Positions 8,246 through 16,839 are shown, counted from the stretch's first letter. The stretch: DNA of 64,000 nt from Hymenobacter jeollabukensis (GCF_005771675.1 NZ_VAJM01000001.1:496001-560000); one strand, 5' to 3'. Translations and numbers: made by a program. The notes: generated by a model from the letters alone, not told the origin.

Positions 8246-9721
8246 TTGGGCATCGTTCAGCGCCAGGGGCTGCGCAATACCGTTATTTCCTACTTCGGGC
8301 TGGGGCTGGGCTTCGTCAATACGGCCCTGCTGATGCCGCGCTTTCTGGCCTCCGACCAGGTGGGCCTGACGCGGGTGCTGCTGAGCCTGGCCACCATCTA
8401 CGCCCAGCTGGCGGCTTTCGGCTTTGCCAGCGCGGGCATCCGCTTCTTCCCTTATTTCCGCAACCGCGAAGCTGGCCACCAGGGCTTTCTGCCGCTGCTG
8501 CTGGGGCTGCCCATGCTCGGCTTCGCCGTGATTTCGCTGGCCTACTGGCTGGGCCGCCCGCTAATTTTGGCCGCCTACGACGCCGACGCGGCCCTGCTCG
8601 GGCCCTACTACGGCTGGTGCGCCCTGCTGGCCCTGTTTACCCTGCTCTACTCCCTGCAGGACGCTTACCTGAAGGGCCTCTACCACACCGCGTTTTCCTC
8701 GTTTCTGCAGGAAGTGCTGCTGCGCGTGCTCATTGCCGGCGTCACGCTGGCCTTCGGGCTAGGCTACCTCACGTTTCACCAGTTCGTGCTGGCCTACATC
8801 GGCGTCAACAGCGCGCTGACCTTGCTGCTGACCGGCTACCTGGCCTACATCGGCGAGCTGCACCTGCGGCCCACCCGGGCGGCCCTGCGGGTGCGGCCGG
8901 TGCGCGAGTTGCTCAGCTTCGGGGCCTTTGCGCTGCTCTCCAATATTTCCGGCACCGTCATCAGCTCCATCGACGCCTTGATGGTGGGCTCCAAGGTGAA
9001 TCTGAAGGCGGCCGGCGTCTACACCACGGCCTTTTTTATCAGCACGGCGCTGACCATTCCGTTCCGCTCGCTCTACAAGATTGCCTTTCCGCTGCTGGCC
9101 GATTACTGGAAGGAGCAGGACATGGCCCGCATGGCCGATTTCTACCGCCGTACCACCCGCCTCAACACCGTGCTGGGCTGCTACCTGGCCCTGGGCATCG
9201 GCCTGAACCTGGACTTTATCTACTCGCTGATGAAGCCCGAGTACGCCGCCGGCACCACCATCGTCTGGATTCTGCTGGCCGGCCGCCTCCTGGACGGCAT
9301 CACCGGCGTCAACGGGCTCATCGTCGTCACCTCCCCGCGCTACCGCTTCGATCTGGTGTTCAACGTGGCCCTGGCTGCGGGTACCGTGGGGCTGAACCTG
9401 CTGCTGATTCCGCCGCTGGGCATGGTGGGCGCGGCCTGGGCGGCGCTGCTGGCCCTTACCAGCATCAACGTGGCCCGCACCTGGTTTGTGTGGCACGCCT
9501 ACCGACTGCAGCCCTTCGACGGGCGCATTCCGCTGATCCTGGGCGTGGCCGCCGCCGCCGCGCTGGCCGGCTGGCTGGTGCCGGCGCTGCACTCGTTCTT
9601 CGTGACGATGGTGCTGCGCTCCGCCGCCCTGACGCTGGTGTACGCCGTCGGTCTGCTGCTCACCCGGGCCGTACCGGAAGTGCAGCCGCTGCTGCAGAAA
9701 CTCCGCGCCCGCTTGCGCTGA
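8246..9721 (+). CDS. Oligosaccharide flippase (MATE/Wzx superfamily)
   Basis: A 491-residue integral membrane protein with about 12-14 hydrophobic helices and no soluble domain. The opening QRQGLRNTVISYFGLGLGFVNTALLMPRFL, then VGLTRVLLSLATIYAQLAAFGF, is the first-helix pattern of polysaccharide-transport (Wzx/PST) proteins. A central FGAFALLSNISGTVISSIDALMVG segment is the start of the second half. It would flip the lipid-linked glycan made by the upstream enzymes across the inner membrane. The likely start is TTG 8246, directly after the repeat; there is no ATG before the first helix. Confidence 0.87.
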   Translation: MGIVQRQGLRNTVISYFGLGLGFVNTALLMPRFLASDQVGLTRVLLSLATIYAQLAAFGFASAGIRFFPYFRNREAGHQGFLPLLLGLPMLGFAVISLAYWLGRPLILAAYDADAALLGPYYGWCALLALFTLLYSLQDAYLKGLYHTAFSSFLQEVLLRVLIAGVTLAFGLGYLTFHQFVLAYIGVNSALTLLLTGYLAYIGELHLRPTRAALRVRPVRELLSFGAFALLSNISGTVISSIDALMVGSKVNLKAAGVYTTAFFISTALTIPFRSLYKIAFPLLADYWKEQDMARMADFYRRTTRLNTVLGCYLALGIGLNLDFIYSLMKPEYAAGTTIVWILLAGRLLDGITGVNGLIVVTSPRYRFDLVFNVALAAGTVGLNLLLIPPLGMVGAAWAALLALTSINVARTWFVWHAYRLQPFDGRIPLILGVAAAAALAGWLVPALHSFFVTMVLRSAALTLVYAVGLLLTRAVPEVQPLLQKLRARLR

Positions 9722-9736
9722 TTTCGGACTGAAAAG

Positions 9737-10009
9737 CCAAACACTGGACGCAGTCATCCAATGCTATGGCACGAGCCGCCAACCCTTGGCCGCAGTCCTT
9801 CAAGCCTGCGCCCCAATCGTCCAAGGCTTGGTCGCAGCCAGCCAAGCCTCTGCCTCGACCATCAAAGCCTTGGGCGCAGCCAGCCAAGCCTACGTTCCGA
9901 TGCTCCAAAGCTTCGCCTCAACCCTCCAAGGCTCGGACGCAGTCGTTCAAGCCTTGGTCACGATCTTCCAAAGCGAAGTCCCGGTCGTCCAGCCCTCGGT
10001 TTCGGTTGT
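9737..10009. repeat. Tandem array of 13 degenerate 21-bp units (array 1)
   Basis: Thirteen contiguous 21-base units, with consensus CCAAGCCTTGG, one variable base, CGCAGTC, then two variable bases. They begin at 9737, 9758, 9779, 9800, 9821, 9842, 9863, 9884, 9905, 9926, 9947, 9968 and 9989. CAA/CCAA near each unit start is nearly invariant while the middle drifts, so copies are old or held only by key positions. There are no spacers. Several frames are open as heptapeptide repeats, which follows from the period (7 codons), and no ribosome site or family was recognised. It sits between the convergent flippase and CPBP genes. A second array of the same period and copy number lies at 40892-41164. 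Confidence 0.92.
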
Positions 10010-10041
10010 TCACGGCCGCACGGCAGGCACAGCGGGCCGGC

Positions 10042-10944
10042 TCAGTCCTCGGCTGGCCAGTGAGAAGCCGCCACCTCCAGGGCGTCCGGCTGGCCGGCGG
10101 CGGTTAGTCGATGCAGGTACCAGATGCCGGCGGCGGCTACCAGCGCTCCGGCCCCGATGCTGGCCAAATCCCCGGCCGAGGTTTGAGCCCAGGACGTCGC
10201 CTGGCCGTACGGCTGCCGGGTGAAGTACATGCCGGCCCAGGCCGCCGTGTTCACCGTGGCGTGCGACAGCACGCAGACGCGCACCGACCGGGTGCGGGTA
10301 TACAGCCAGCCCTGAAACAGCCCTAGGCAAAAAGCCATCAGGCTTTGGGCGGGGTTGAAGTGAATGATGCCAAACAGCAGGCTGCTCTGCAGAATGGCGC
10401 GCGTCGGGCCGTAGTTGCGCGCCAGGCCCGGCAGCAGCAGCCCCCGAAACAGCCACTCTTCAATGACGGGCGCCGCCACGCAGATCAGCCCGAAGCTCAA
10501 CGCCGGGTTCAGCATGAGCTGGTTGAACGCCGCATCCACGCCCCAGTGCGGCAGCCGCAGCCACTGCAGCGCCGACACGGCCAGGGCCACGCCGTAGGTG
10601 GTGAGTACCACCACGGCGCCCAGCACCGGACCATCGAAGCGGCCCCGCCAGCGCACGGGCTGAGCACGCCCTCCCGCCTGCGCCACCAGCCAAAACACCA
10701 GCCCCAGCTGCGCCAACTCGCCGAGCAGCATGGTCGGGCCGGTGCGCGTCGATTTGGGCAGCCACAGCAGGAAGCCCCCGGCCACAATGCCCGTCAACAG
10801 CATGGTGAGCAGGTACCAGCCCAGCACGCCCCAGCTTTCGGCGTAAGTCGGGTAGGCCGGCGGTGGCACGGCGGCCCGCTCAGCCGCTGCGGCTTCAATA
10901 AGTTCAGTCGGGGAAGCTTCGGCTTCGGAATAGGTAGGCTCCAT
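10042..10944 (-). CDS. CPBP family intramembrane glutamic endopeptidase
   Basis: A 300-residue membrane protein with a soluble Ala/Glu-rich N-terminus (1-40) and about 7-8 hydrophobic segments. It shows the CPBP/Abi (Rce1-like) motifs: APVIEEWLFRGLL with EE at 162-163 and R at 167 (EExxxR), FGIIHFN (the conserved F-xxx-H), and a third motif ending LSHATVNTAA. These residues are the proposed glutamate/histidine active site in the membrane. Bacterial members do CAAX-type cleavage, bacteriocin immunity or signalling roles; nothing here indicates which. It is transcribed alone, convergent to the glycan operon. Confidence 0.88.
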   Translation of the reverse strand: MEPTYSEAEASPTELIEAAAAERAAVPPPAYPTYAESWGVLGWYLLTMLLTGIVAGGFLLWLPKSTRTGPTMLLGELAQLGLVFWLVAQAGGRAQPVRWRGRFDGPVLGAVVVLTTYGVALAVSALQWLRLPHWGVDAAFNQLMLNPALSFGLICVAAPVIEEWLFRGLLLPGLARNYGPTRAILQSSLLFGIIHFNPAQSLMAFCLGLFQGWLYTRTRSVRVCVLSHATVNTAAWAGMYFTRQPYGQATSWAQTSAGDLASIGAGALVAAAGIWYLHRLTAAGQPDALEVAASHWPAED

Positions 10945-11031
10945 TACGTGACGCGGATACCCTGCAAAATAGCCATTCTGCCCGGGCTAAAAACGACGCC
11001 GCCGCGTGTGGTCTGCTACCAGCCGGCCAGC

Positions 11032-12513
11032 CTACGCCACCTGGTTGCCTACCGGTTCCACCGTCGCATCCACCCCGATGCCCCGGCCCAGCTTGCTGTG
11101 CTTCTTGCCGTAGCCGAAGTAAATCACCAGGCCAATGGCCAGCCACACGAACAGGCGAATCCAGGTATCCAGGGGCAAACTCAGCATCATCACCAGGCAG
11201 GTGACGATGCCCAGGATGGGCACCAGCGGCACCCAGGGCGTGCGGAAGGCACGCGGGGCGTCGGGCTCCCGCTTGCGCATGATGAGCACGCCCACGCACA
11301 CCATCACGAAGGCCAGCAGGGTGCCGATGCTGCACATCTCGCCCACCACCTGAATGGGCACCAGCCCCGCGAACAGGCTGATAAACGCGCCCAGCAGCAG
11401 GTTGGACTTGTGGGGCGTCTGAAAGCGCGGGTGAATTTCGGCGAAGACCCGCGGCAGCAGCCCGTCCCGGCTCATGGAGAAGAACACCCGGCTCTGGCCC
11501 AGCAAGTCGACCAGGATAACCGACGTATAGCCGATCAGAATGGCCCCGATAATGGCCGTTGACAGCCAGCCGTAAGGCGTCTTTTCGATGGCCACGGCCA
11601 CCGGCGCGGCGCTGTTCTTGAACTCGGTGTAATGCGCCAGCCCCGTCATCACGTAGCCGAACACCACGAACAAAACCGTGCACACCACCAGCGAGCCAAT
11701 GATGCCGATAGGCATGTTGCGCTGCGGATTTTTGGCCTCCTGCGCCATCGTGGCCACGATGTCGAAGCCGATGAACACGAAGAACACCACGCCCGCCCCG
11801 CGCAGAATGCCGCTCCAGCCAAACTCGCCGAATTTGCCGGTATTCTCGGGGATGTAGGGGTGGTAGTTGGCCGGATCGATGTAGCGCCAGCCCAGCCCGA
11901 TGAACACCAGCACCACCGCCACCTTCAGGGCCACCACCACGGCGTTGAACCAGGCCGAGCCCTGCGTGCCGCGCACGATGATGGCCGTAATGGCCAGCAC
12001 CACCAGCACCGCCGGTAGGTTCACCCAGCCGTGCACCACCGCGCCATCAGCCAGCTGCGCCGTTTCCCAGGGCGACATCACCAGCTGCGGCGGCAGGTGC
12101 AAGCCGTATTTAGCGAGGAACTTCACCAGGTACTGCGACCAGCTGATGGCCACCGTAGCCGCGCCCACCGAATATTCCAGCACCAAATCCCAGCCGATAA
12201 TCCAGGCAAACAGCTCCCCCATCGTGGCGTAGGAGTAGGTGTAGGCCGAGCCGGCCACCGGTACCATGGAGGCAAATTCGGCGTAGCACAGGGCCGAAAA
12301 CGCGCAGCCGATGGCCGCCACGATAAAGGAGAGCGTAACGGCCGGGCCGGTGTGGTTGGCGGCGGCAATGCCGGTGAGCGAAAACAGCCCCGCCCCGATG
12401 ATGACACCCACGCCAATGGCAATGAGGTTGAGCGGGCCCAGGCTGCGCTTGAGCGTGTGCGAGCCGCTTTCCGCGGCTTCCAGCCGCAGCAGCTCCAAGG
12501 ATTTTTTGAGCAT
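11032..12513 (-). CDS. APC superfamily amino-acid permease (CAT-type), SAM-riboswitch controlled
   Basis: A 493-residue secondary transporter with about 12-14 transmembrane helices. Starting at ATG 12513 (MLKKSLELLRLE), it shows the cationic-amino-acid-transporter pattern KRSLGPLNLIAIGVGVIIGA in helix 1 (consensus G-x-G-x-x-x-G), followed by LCYAEFASMVPVAGSAYTYS in helix 3, and GFDIVATMAQEAKNPQRNMP. The frame stays open to 12690, but that extension is non-conserved leader sequence. A SAM-I riboswitch and a strong promoter lie 0.3-0.45 kb upstream on the same strand with no other gene between, so expression should fall when S-adenosylmethionine is plentiful. Methionine or a related sulfur compound is therefore the best substrate guess, although the protein alone would be annotated as a lysine/arginine-type carrier. 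Confidence 0.88.
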   Translation of the reverse strand: MLKKSLELLRLEAAESGSHTLKRSLGPLNLIAIGVGVIIGAGLFSLTGIAAANHTGPAVTLSFIVAAIGCAFSALCYAEFASMVPVAGSAYTYSYATMGELFAWIIGWDLVLEYSVGAATVAISWSQYLVKFLAKYGLHLPPQLVMSPWETAQLADGAVVHGWVNLPAVLVVLAITAIIVRGTQGSAWFNAVVVALKVAVVLVFIGLGWRYIDPANYHPYIPENTGKFGEFGWSGILRGAGVVFFVFIGFDIVATMAQEAKNPQRNMPIGIIGSLVVCTVLFVVFGYVMTGLAHYTEFKNSAAPVAVAIEKTPYGWLSTAIIGAILIGYTSVILVDLLGQSRVFFSMSRDGLLPRVFAEIHPRFQTPHKSNLLLGAFISLFAGLVPIQVVGEMCSIGTLLAFVMVCVGVLIMRKREPDAPRAFRTPWVPLVPILGIVTCLVMMLSLPLDTWIRLFVWLAIGLVIYFGYGKKHSKLGRGIGVDATVEPVGNQVA

Positions 12514-12805
12514 AACACAAGGGCGGCGCCCGCCGCGGCGGACACCCGAAAACACCCGCGCATCCGCAGCGCGGCCTTCCTCCGACGCACCGGCGCGCAA
12601 AGCAGCCAGCCCGCATCGGCGGAAATCAGAAATAGAGAAAGGATGAAAAGGGCGGCCCGGGCGGCGCTTAGCGGCGGCTACGGGCGGCAATCAGCCGGCG
12701 ACTCAGCCGACGGGAGCTTCAGCAACAACAGCAACAATGCGGCGCGGCGGCGGCAAAGCGGTTGGCAAACGAAGCGAAAAACGGGTGCGAAAAGCCCACG
12801 GCAAC
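12514..12805 (-). other. Long untranslated leader between SAM-I aptamer and permease
   Basis: About 290 bases separate the aptamer from the permease ATG and hold no recognisable gene. Just after the aptamer, on the minus strand, GTGGG pairs with CCCGT around a CTTTTCGCA loop and is followed by a short U run (12777-12800). This could be a weak intrinsic terminator acting as the expression platform, although two of its five pairs are G-U. The rest is G+C-rich and low in complexity, including a CAGCAACAACAGCAACAA stretch near 12718-12736. Confidence 0.45.
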
Positions 12806-12904
12806 TTGTTTTTATATGGTCAGGACTTGGCACCGTTCGGGACGTTCCCGGGGGTTGCCGGCGCTTCACGGAGCCTGTCTCTCCACGCCTCTGTATAAAA
12901 ACAA
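12806..12904 (-). promoter_or_regulatory. SAM-I (S-box) riboswitch aptamer
   Basis: Read on the minus strand from 12904, a perfect 11-bp closing stem (TTGTTTTTATA with TATAAAAACAA, positions 12894-12904 and 12806-12816) encloses the SAM-I core in order: AGAGGCGTGGAGAGACAGG, CTCCGTGAAGCGCCGGCAACC, a variable P3 hairpin, then CGGTGCCAAGTCCTGACC. These match the S-box consensus blocks GAGGxGGAGGGAxxGGC, UGAAxCCxxGGCAACC and GGUGCxAAxUCC. It binds S-adenosylmethionine and here lies upstream of an amino-acid permease gene. Its start is about 28 bases downstream of the promoter -7 element. Confidence 0.94.
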
Positions 12905-12931
12905 TCCTTCAGCAGTAAAGAATTGGTGCCG

Positions 12932-12963
12932 CAAAGGTAGCCCCGGCGGCGCCCACTGTGCAA
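12932..12963 (-). promoter_or_regulatory. Bacteroidota promoter for the riboswitch/permease transcript
   Basis: On the minus strand TTG (12961-12963), 21 bases, then TACCTTTG (12932-12939), an exact match to the Bacteroidota primary-sigma consensus TTG-N19-21-TAnnTTTG. It points into the SAM-I aptamer. Confidence 0.85.
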
Positions 12964-13072
12964 GCCCACGCCACCCGCAAACGCCGGCAGCCCGGCGCAG
13001 CGGCGGCCGCACGGCCTCCACCCCACCGGGCTGCACAAGTAAGTTTGGTTTCCTAGCTCAGAAAACGCGCGG

Positions 13073-13969
13073 CTAGTAATTGTACGACACGCCCGCCGAC
13101 ACGCCCGTCGACTGGCCCACGTTGCGGCCGGCCAGGTACTGGCTGGCGCCCAGAATGATGCCGACGCCCTTGCTCAGCGGCTTGTAGAGGCTCACGCCCA
13201 CGCGGGTGTAGTTGACGCGGGTGGCGGTGAACAGCCCCGTGAAGCCGGGCTGCAGAATGTCGGTGCCCTTGCTGCTCGACTGCTGGTACGACACCCAGGC
13301 TTCGCCGTAGAGCTTCAGGCCGGCGTAGCCCACCTTGCCGTCGGCCACGAAGGCGTCGGGCACCGGGTTGGTGCGGGCGCTGTAGCCGGCCTGCCCCGTC
13401 ACGAACACGCCCGAGGGCGTGCGCAGGTGCGCCACGCCCACCGTGGTGTACTTGGTGGCCCGGTTGCCGATGGCAATGATGTAGCCCAGATCGGCCTTGC
13501 TCTGGTAGCTGCTGGCGGGCGTACTCACGCCCACCGCGCCCAGCAGGTCGAGCTGGCTGTTGCCGACCGGCGCCGAATACGCCTTGAACTTCACGAAGGC
13601 CGAGAAGTCCTGCAAGCCGCTGCGGGTGTTGGTGTAGGTCGAACCCAGGGCGTCGAGCACCGTCTTGTTGGCCCGCCCCGTCGACTGGATAAACGGCAGA
13701 CTCACCACGGCCTCGATCTTGTCGGTGAGGCCGTAGTTGGCAAACAGGCTCACCGAGGACACGCGCACTTCCCGGTAAATCGGCACGGCGTCGACTTTCT
13801 CGGGCACCAGAAACACGTTGCGGTAGCGCTCGGCCGTGCCGGTGAAAACCACCGAGCCGTGGCTTTTGCCGGCCATGAATCCGGTAATCAGACTTTGGGC
13901 CTGACCGGCCGTGGCAAGGCACAGCAGCGCGGCTCCGGTCAGGACGATGCGGCGGTAAGAGTGTGGCAT
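13073..13969 (-). CDS. Outer-membrane beta-barrel-like protein of unknown function
   Basis: A 298-residue protein with a clear signal peptide (MPHSYRRIVLTGAALLCLATAGQAQS, cleavage after AQA at about 24). The remainder alternates short amphipathic strands ending in aromatic residues and closes with a terminal GVSAGVSYNY strand, typical of Bacteroidota outer-membrane barrels. Phrases such as FANYGLTDKIEAVVSLPFIQ, and later GFTGLFTATRVNYTRVGVSL, resemble transporter-like or MetA-pathway-of-phenol-degradation barrels, but no specific assignment is made. It is monocistronic; the 0.23 kb upstream shows no clear consensus promoter. Confidence 0.75.
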   Translation of the reverse strand: MPHSYRRIVLTGAALLCLATAGQAQSLITGFMAGKSHGSVVFTGTAERYRNVFLVPEKVDAVPIYREVRVSSVSLFANYGLTDKIEAVVSLPFIQSTGRANKTVLDALGSTYTNTRSGLQDFSAFVKFKAYSAPVGNSQLDLLGAVGVSTPASSYQSKADLGYIIAIGNRATKYTTVGVAHLRTPSGVFVTGQAGYSARTNPVPDAFVADGKVGYAGLKLYGEAWVSYQQSSSKGTDILQPGFTGLFTATRVNYTRVGVSLYKPLSKGVGIILGASQYLAGRNVGQSTGVSAGVSYNY

Positions 13970-14197
13970 AGAGGAGCAGGAAGTGGTGGAGGAAAGGGCG
14001 CTTCAGCGAGCAAGTCGGGCCGTTGAGAGGGCAGTTTCCGGTGCTTACCTAATTGAGGCGCGCTAGCTACGGGAACAAGATTACCTTCGGATTCCCATAG
14101 CGGGAGAAAAATTTGTTGAACGGGTAAATCCGCTCGCCCAACGCCCCCCGTTTGTAGTCGGCTTCGCCGTCAATCCGCCCAAATCACCTCCTCCGCC

Positions 14198-15199
14198 ATG
14201 CCCACACCCCTACGCCTGTTTCTTCCCATCCTGGGAATAACCGCCGCTTCCCTGCTCGGCGGCTGCAACAAAAACACCGAAACGAACCCGTCGATTGCCG
14301 GCATTGCCGTGGCCAACGACGACTTCAGCGTGCTCGAAGACGCGGCTGTGCGCGGCGGGGTGGTGGGCATTCTGTCGAACCGAAACCCCGACCCGGCGTC
14401 CCAGGGCAACTACACCGTGTTTGCCCCCAACAATGCCGCCTTTGCCCGCCTCGGCCTGCGCAGCGCCCCCGATCTGCTGGCGCTCAACAAGGAATTTCTG
14501 ACCAACACGCTGTTTTACCACGTGACGGGTGGCACCCTGCCGGGCAGCGCCCTGCAAGCCGGCAGCACCTCTGCTTCAGCACTTCAGGGCCTCACGCGGC
14601 GCGTCATCACCCGCGGCGGCAGCACCTACGTCAACGGCTCGCGCATTCTGGCCACCGACGTGCGCGCCTCCAACGGCACGGTCCACGTCATCGACAAAGT
14701 GCTGCTGGCCACGGGCGCCAACATCGTGGGCTCGGCCGTGGCCGTAAGCCAGGGCCAGGTGTTCGTGCAGCCCGACCTGACGTTCCTAGTAGAAGCCGTC
14801 CTTTACGCCGATCTGGCCGCCACGCTTTCCGGCCCCGGGCCGTTCACCGTGTTTGCCCCCAACGACCAGGCCTTCCGCAACCTGCTGACGACCGAGCGCG
14901 TCACGCCCGGCTCGCCCGCCGGCTACGTGCCCGCCGACGTGCGCAAGCTACCCAAAAGCACGGTAGAGGCGGTGCTGCTGCAGCACGCCCTGCCCGGCGC
15001 CAAATTCACCCCGGAGCTGCCCGAAAACGCCACGGCGGGCTCGGCTGGCGGCGGCAACGTCACCTTCGGCCCCTTCGTGGACGGCACGCTGACGGTGCGT
15101 GCCAACGGCAACAACGGGCAGACGGCCAACATGGTCATTCCCGATATCCAGTGCACCAACGGCGTGGTGCACGTCATCGACCGGGTGCTGATGCCCTAG
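14198..15199 (+). CDS. Fasciclin (FAS1) domain lipoprotein, two domains
   Basis: A 333-residue protein. A lipoprotein signal peptide with lipobox LLGGC puts the acylated cysteine at about residue 25. Two FAS1 repeats follow: the first (about 40-180) has YTVFAPNNAAFARLG and a closing NGTVHVIDKVLL; the second (about 190-333) has GPFTVFAPNDQAFRNLL and NGVVHVIDRVLMP at the C-terminus. These are the H1 and H2 FAS1 motifs. Such proteins are anchored in a membrane and act in adhesion or matrix contacts. ATG 14198 fits the signal peptide exactly. Confidence 0.9.
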   Translation: MPTPLRLFLPILGITAASLLGGCNKNTETNPSIAGIAVANDDFSVLEDAAVRGGVVGILSNRNPDPASQGNYTVFAPNNAAFARLGLRSAPDLLALNKEFLTNTLFYHVTGGTLPGSALQAGSTSASALQGLTRRVITRGGSTYVNGSRILATDVRASNGTVHVIDKVLLATGANIVGSAVAVSQGQVFVQPDLTFLVEAVLYADLAATLSGPGPFTVFAPNDQAFRNLLTTERVTPGSPAGYVPADVRKLPKSTVEAVLLQHALPGAKFTPELPENATAGSAGGGNVTFGPFVDGTLTVRANGNNGQTANMVIPDIQCTNGVVHVIDRVLMP

Positions 15200-15294
15200 C
15201 CGTTCGGCCACGCTTTGTTCCTCTTCGGCGACGCCCGCCGCTGGTTAGTCGCCCCGGGTGCGGCTGCAGCGGCGGGCTTGGCTACTTTTACGGC

Positions 15295-16839
15295 ATGAAG
15301 AAGTTGTTTGCCAGCGGATTCGGCTGGTTGTTGCTCGTAGTACTCTGCCCATTGCTGGCCGCGGCCCAAACCCAGCCGGCCGTGAAAGCCACGCTCGAAG
15401 GCGAGTGGAAAGGCCCGCTGACGGTGCCCGGCGGCACTTTGCCGCTGAGCATCACGGTGACGGAGCTGGCCAACGGCACCCGCTTTGCCGTGCTCAGCGT
15501 GCCCGCCCAACGCATCAACCGCGCCCTGCTCACCGTCGACCTCAAGGCCGACACCGTCATTTTCGACTCGCAGGAGCTGGGCTGCAGCTACGTGTGCCTG
15601 CGCTCGGCCGACGGCCAGCAGCTGCAGGGCCAGTGGCGCCAGCAGGGCTTTGCTCCGTCCAGCCTCACGCTGCAGTTTACCCCGCTGCCGCCCCAGCCTA
15701 AGACGTTTAAGTTTCCGCCGCCCTACCGCGTGGAGGACGTGGCCTTCACCAGCGCCCACGACAACACCAAGCTGGCCGGCACGCTCACCGTGCCGCCCGG
15801 CGAGGGGCCCTTCCCCGCCGTACTGCTCCTCTCCGACCTCGGCCCCCAGGACCGCGACGCCACCCAGGGCGACTACAAGCTGTTCGGGGCCATGGCCGAT
15901 TACCTCACCCGCCACGGCGTGGCCGTGCTCCGCCTCGACGATCGGGGCGTGGGCCAGTCGGGCGGCGACTGGCGCAGCGCCACCCCGCTCGATCTGCAGA
16001 AGGACGCCCAGGTGGCGCTGAACTTCCTGCGTACCCGCCCCCGCATCGACATTGCCCAGCTGGGCATCATCGGCGTTGGCACGGGGGCCAACGTGGCGCT
16101 GGAAGTGGCGGCCCAGCCGCTGGGGCCGGCCTTTGTGGTGTCGCTGGCCGGGGCGGGCACGCCCGGCTACGAGGTAATGGCGCAGCGCCCCGCGCTGGGC
16201 TTCCTGAAAGCCGGTGAAGCCGATACGGCCCAGGAAAACGCTGCCCGCCGCCGCCTGCGCCAGCAGCAGACCACGGCTGAGAAAGTGGCCGAGCTGCGCG
16301 CCAAAGGGGCCAACTCGGCCCAGATCGACACCTACGTGGGCCAGCAGCAGATGCGCCAGCGCGCCGCCGACAAAAAACAGCTCGACGGCCGCTACAAGCG
16401 CCAGCGCCCGATGATGGAAATCGTGCGCCACACCGCCGACAACGGCCAGGCCCAGGCCATCGTGCTGAACATGCTGCGCCAGCAGCAGCCCGACCTACCC
16501 GTCGCCGACGCCCAGGCCCTGGCGGCGGAAATGACCGCGCCCTGGTACCGCGCCTACCTCAACTACACGCCCACCGCCAACTTCGGGCAGCTGCGCGCCG
16601 CCATGCTCCTGCTCCACGGCACCGACGACCAGCAGCTGCAGCCCAGCAACCTCAACGCGCTGGAAAAGGCCCTGAAAGACAACAAACGCGCCCAGTTCCG
16701 CCGCCTCGAGGGCTTCAACCACACCTTCCAGGCCCCGCCGCAGGAGTGGCCGCTCATCAACGGCCAGCAGCAGCCCGTCGTGTCGCAGCAGGTGCAGCTG
16801 CTGATCCTGGAGTGGATTCGCAAGCAGGTGAAGGGCTAG
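15295..16839 (+). CDS. Secreted alpha/beta-hydrolase-fold protein with altered nucleophile elbow
   Basis: A 514-residue protein from ATG 15295 (MKKLFASGFGWLLL signal peptide, cleavage near AAAQTQ). Residues about 25-140 form an N-terminal lipocalin-like or DUF3887-like domain. The hydrolase domain begins at about 145: AVLLLSDLGPQDRDATQGDY, HGVAVLRLDDRGVGQSGGDW, LHGTDDQ (D444/D445) and GFNHTF (H476). In this family the nucleophile elbow is G-x-S-x-G; here residues 260-264 read GVGTG, so the serine position is glycine (262) and the nearest hydroxyl is T263. The Asp and His are kept. It is either a non-catalytic member or uses another nucleophile. The extension above ATG 15295 runs into the preceding gene. 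Confidence 0.85.
   Translation: MKKLFASGFGWLLLVVLCPLLAAAQTQPAVKATLEGEWKGPLTVPGGTLPLSITVTELANGTRFAVLSVPAQRINRALLTVDLKADTVIFDSQELGCSYVCLRSADGQQLQGQWRQQGFAPSSLTLQFTPLPPQPKTFKFPPPYRVEDVAFTSAHDNTKLAGTLTVPPGEGPFPAVLLLSDLGPQDRDATQGDYKLFGAMADYLTRHGVAVLRLDDRGVGQSGGDWRSATPLDLQKDAQVALNFLRTRPRIDIAQLGIIGVGTGANVALEVAAQPLGPAFVVSLAGAGTPGYEVMAQRPALGFLKAGEADTAQENAARRRLRQQQTTAEKVAELRAKGANSAQIDTYVGQQQMRQRAADKKQLDGRYKRQRPMMEIVRHTADNGQAQAIVLNMLRQQQPDLPVADAQALAAEMTAPWYRAYLNYTPTANFGQLRAAMLLLHGTDDQQLQPSNLNALEKALKDNKRAQFRRLEGFNHTFQAPPQEWPLINGQQQPVVSQQVQLLILEWIRKQVKG

Noticed and set aside
9737-10009. CRISPR array
   Set aside because: No spacers between units, units are degenerate and 21 bp long, no cas genes nearby.
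9737-10223. Heptad-repeat open frames through array 1 (for example from 9786)
   Set aside because: Same reason: periodicity gives open frames on more than one strand. The frame runs on into the antisense of the CPBP gene.
12514-12690. 59-residue N-terminal extension of the permease
   Set aside because: Arg/Ala-rich, no similarity to permeases; the first helix pattern begins just after ATG 12513 and the region is the riboswitch leader.
12678-12869. 63-residue minus-strand open frame overlapping the SAM-I aptamer
   Set aside because: It lies across the riboswitch and leader; codons follow RNA structure rather than protein, and no homology is apparent.
15196-16431. Long minus-strand open frame opposite the hydrolase-fold gene
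   Set aside because: Antisense shadow common in G+C-rich genes; composition is His/Gln/Gly/Arg-rich with no domain. The same applies to long antisense frames opposite hemL, dgt, the kinase and the dehydrogenase.
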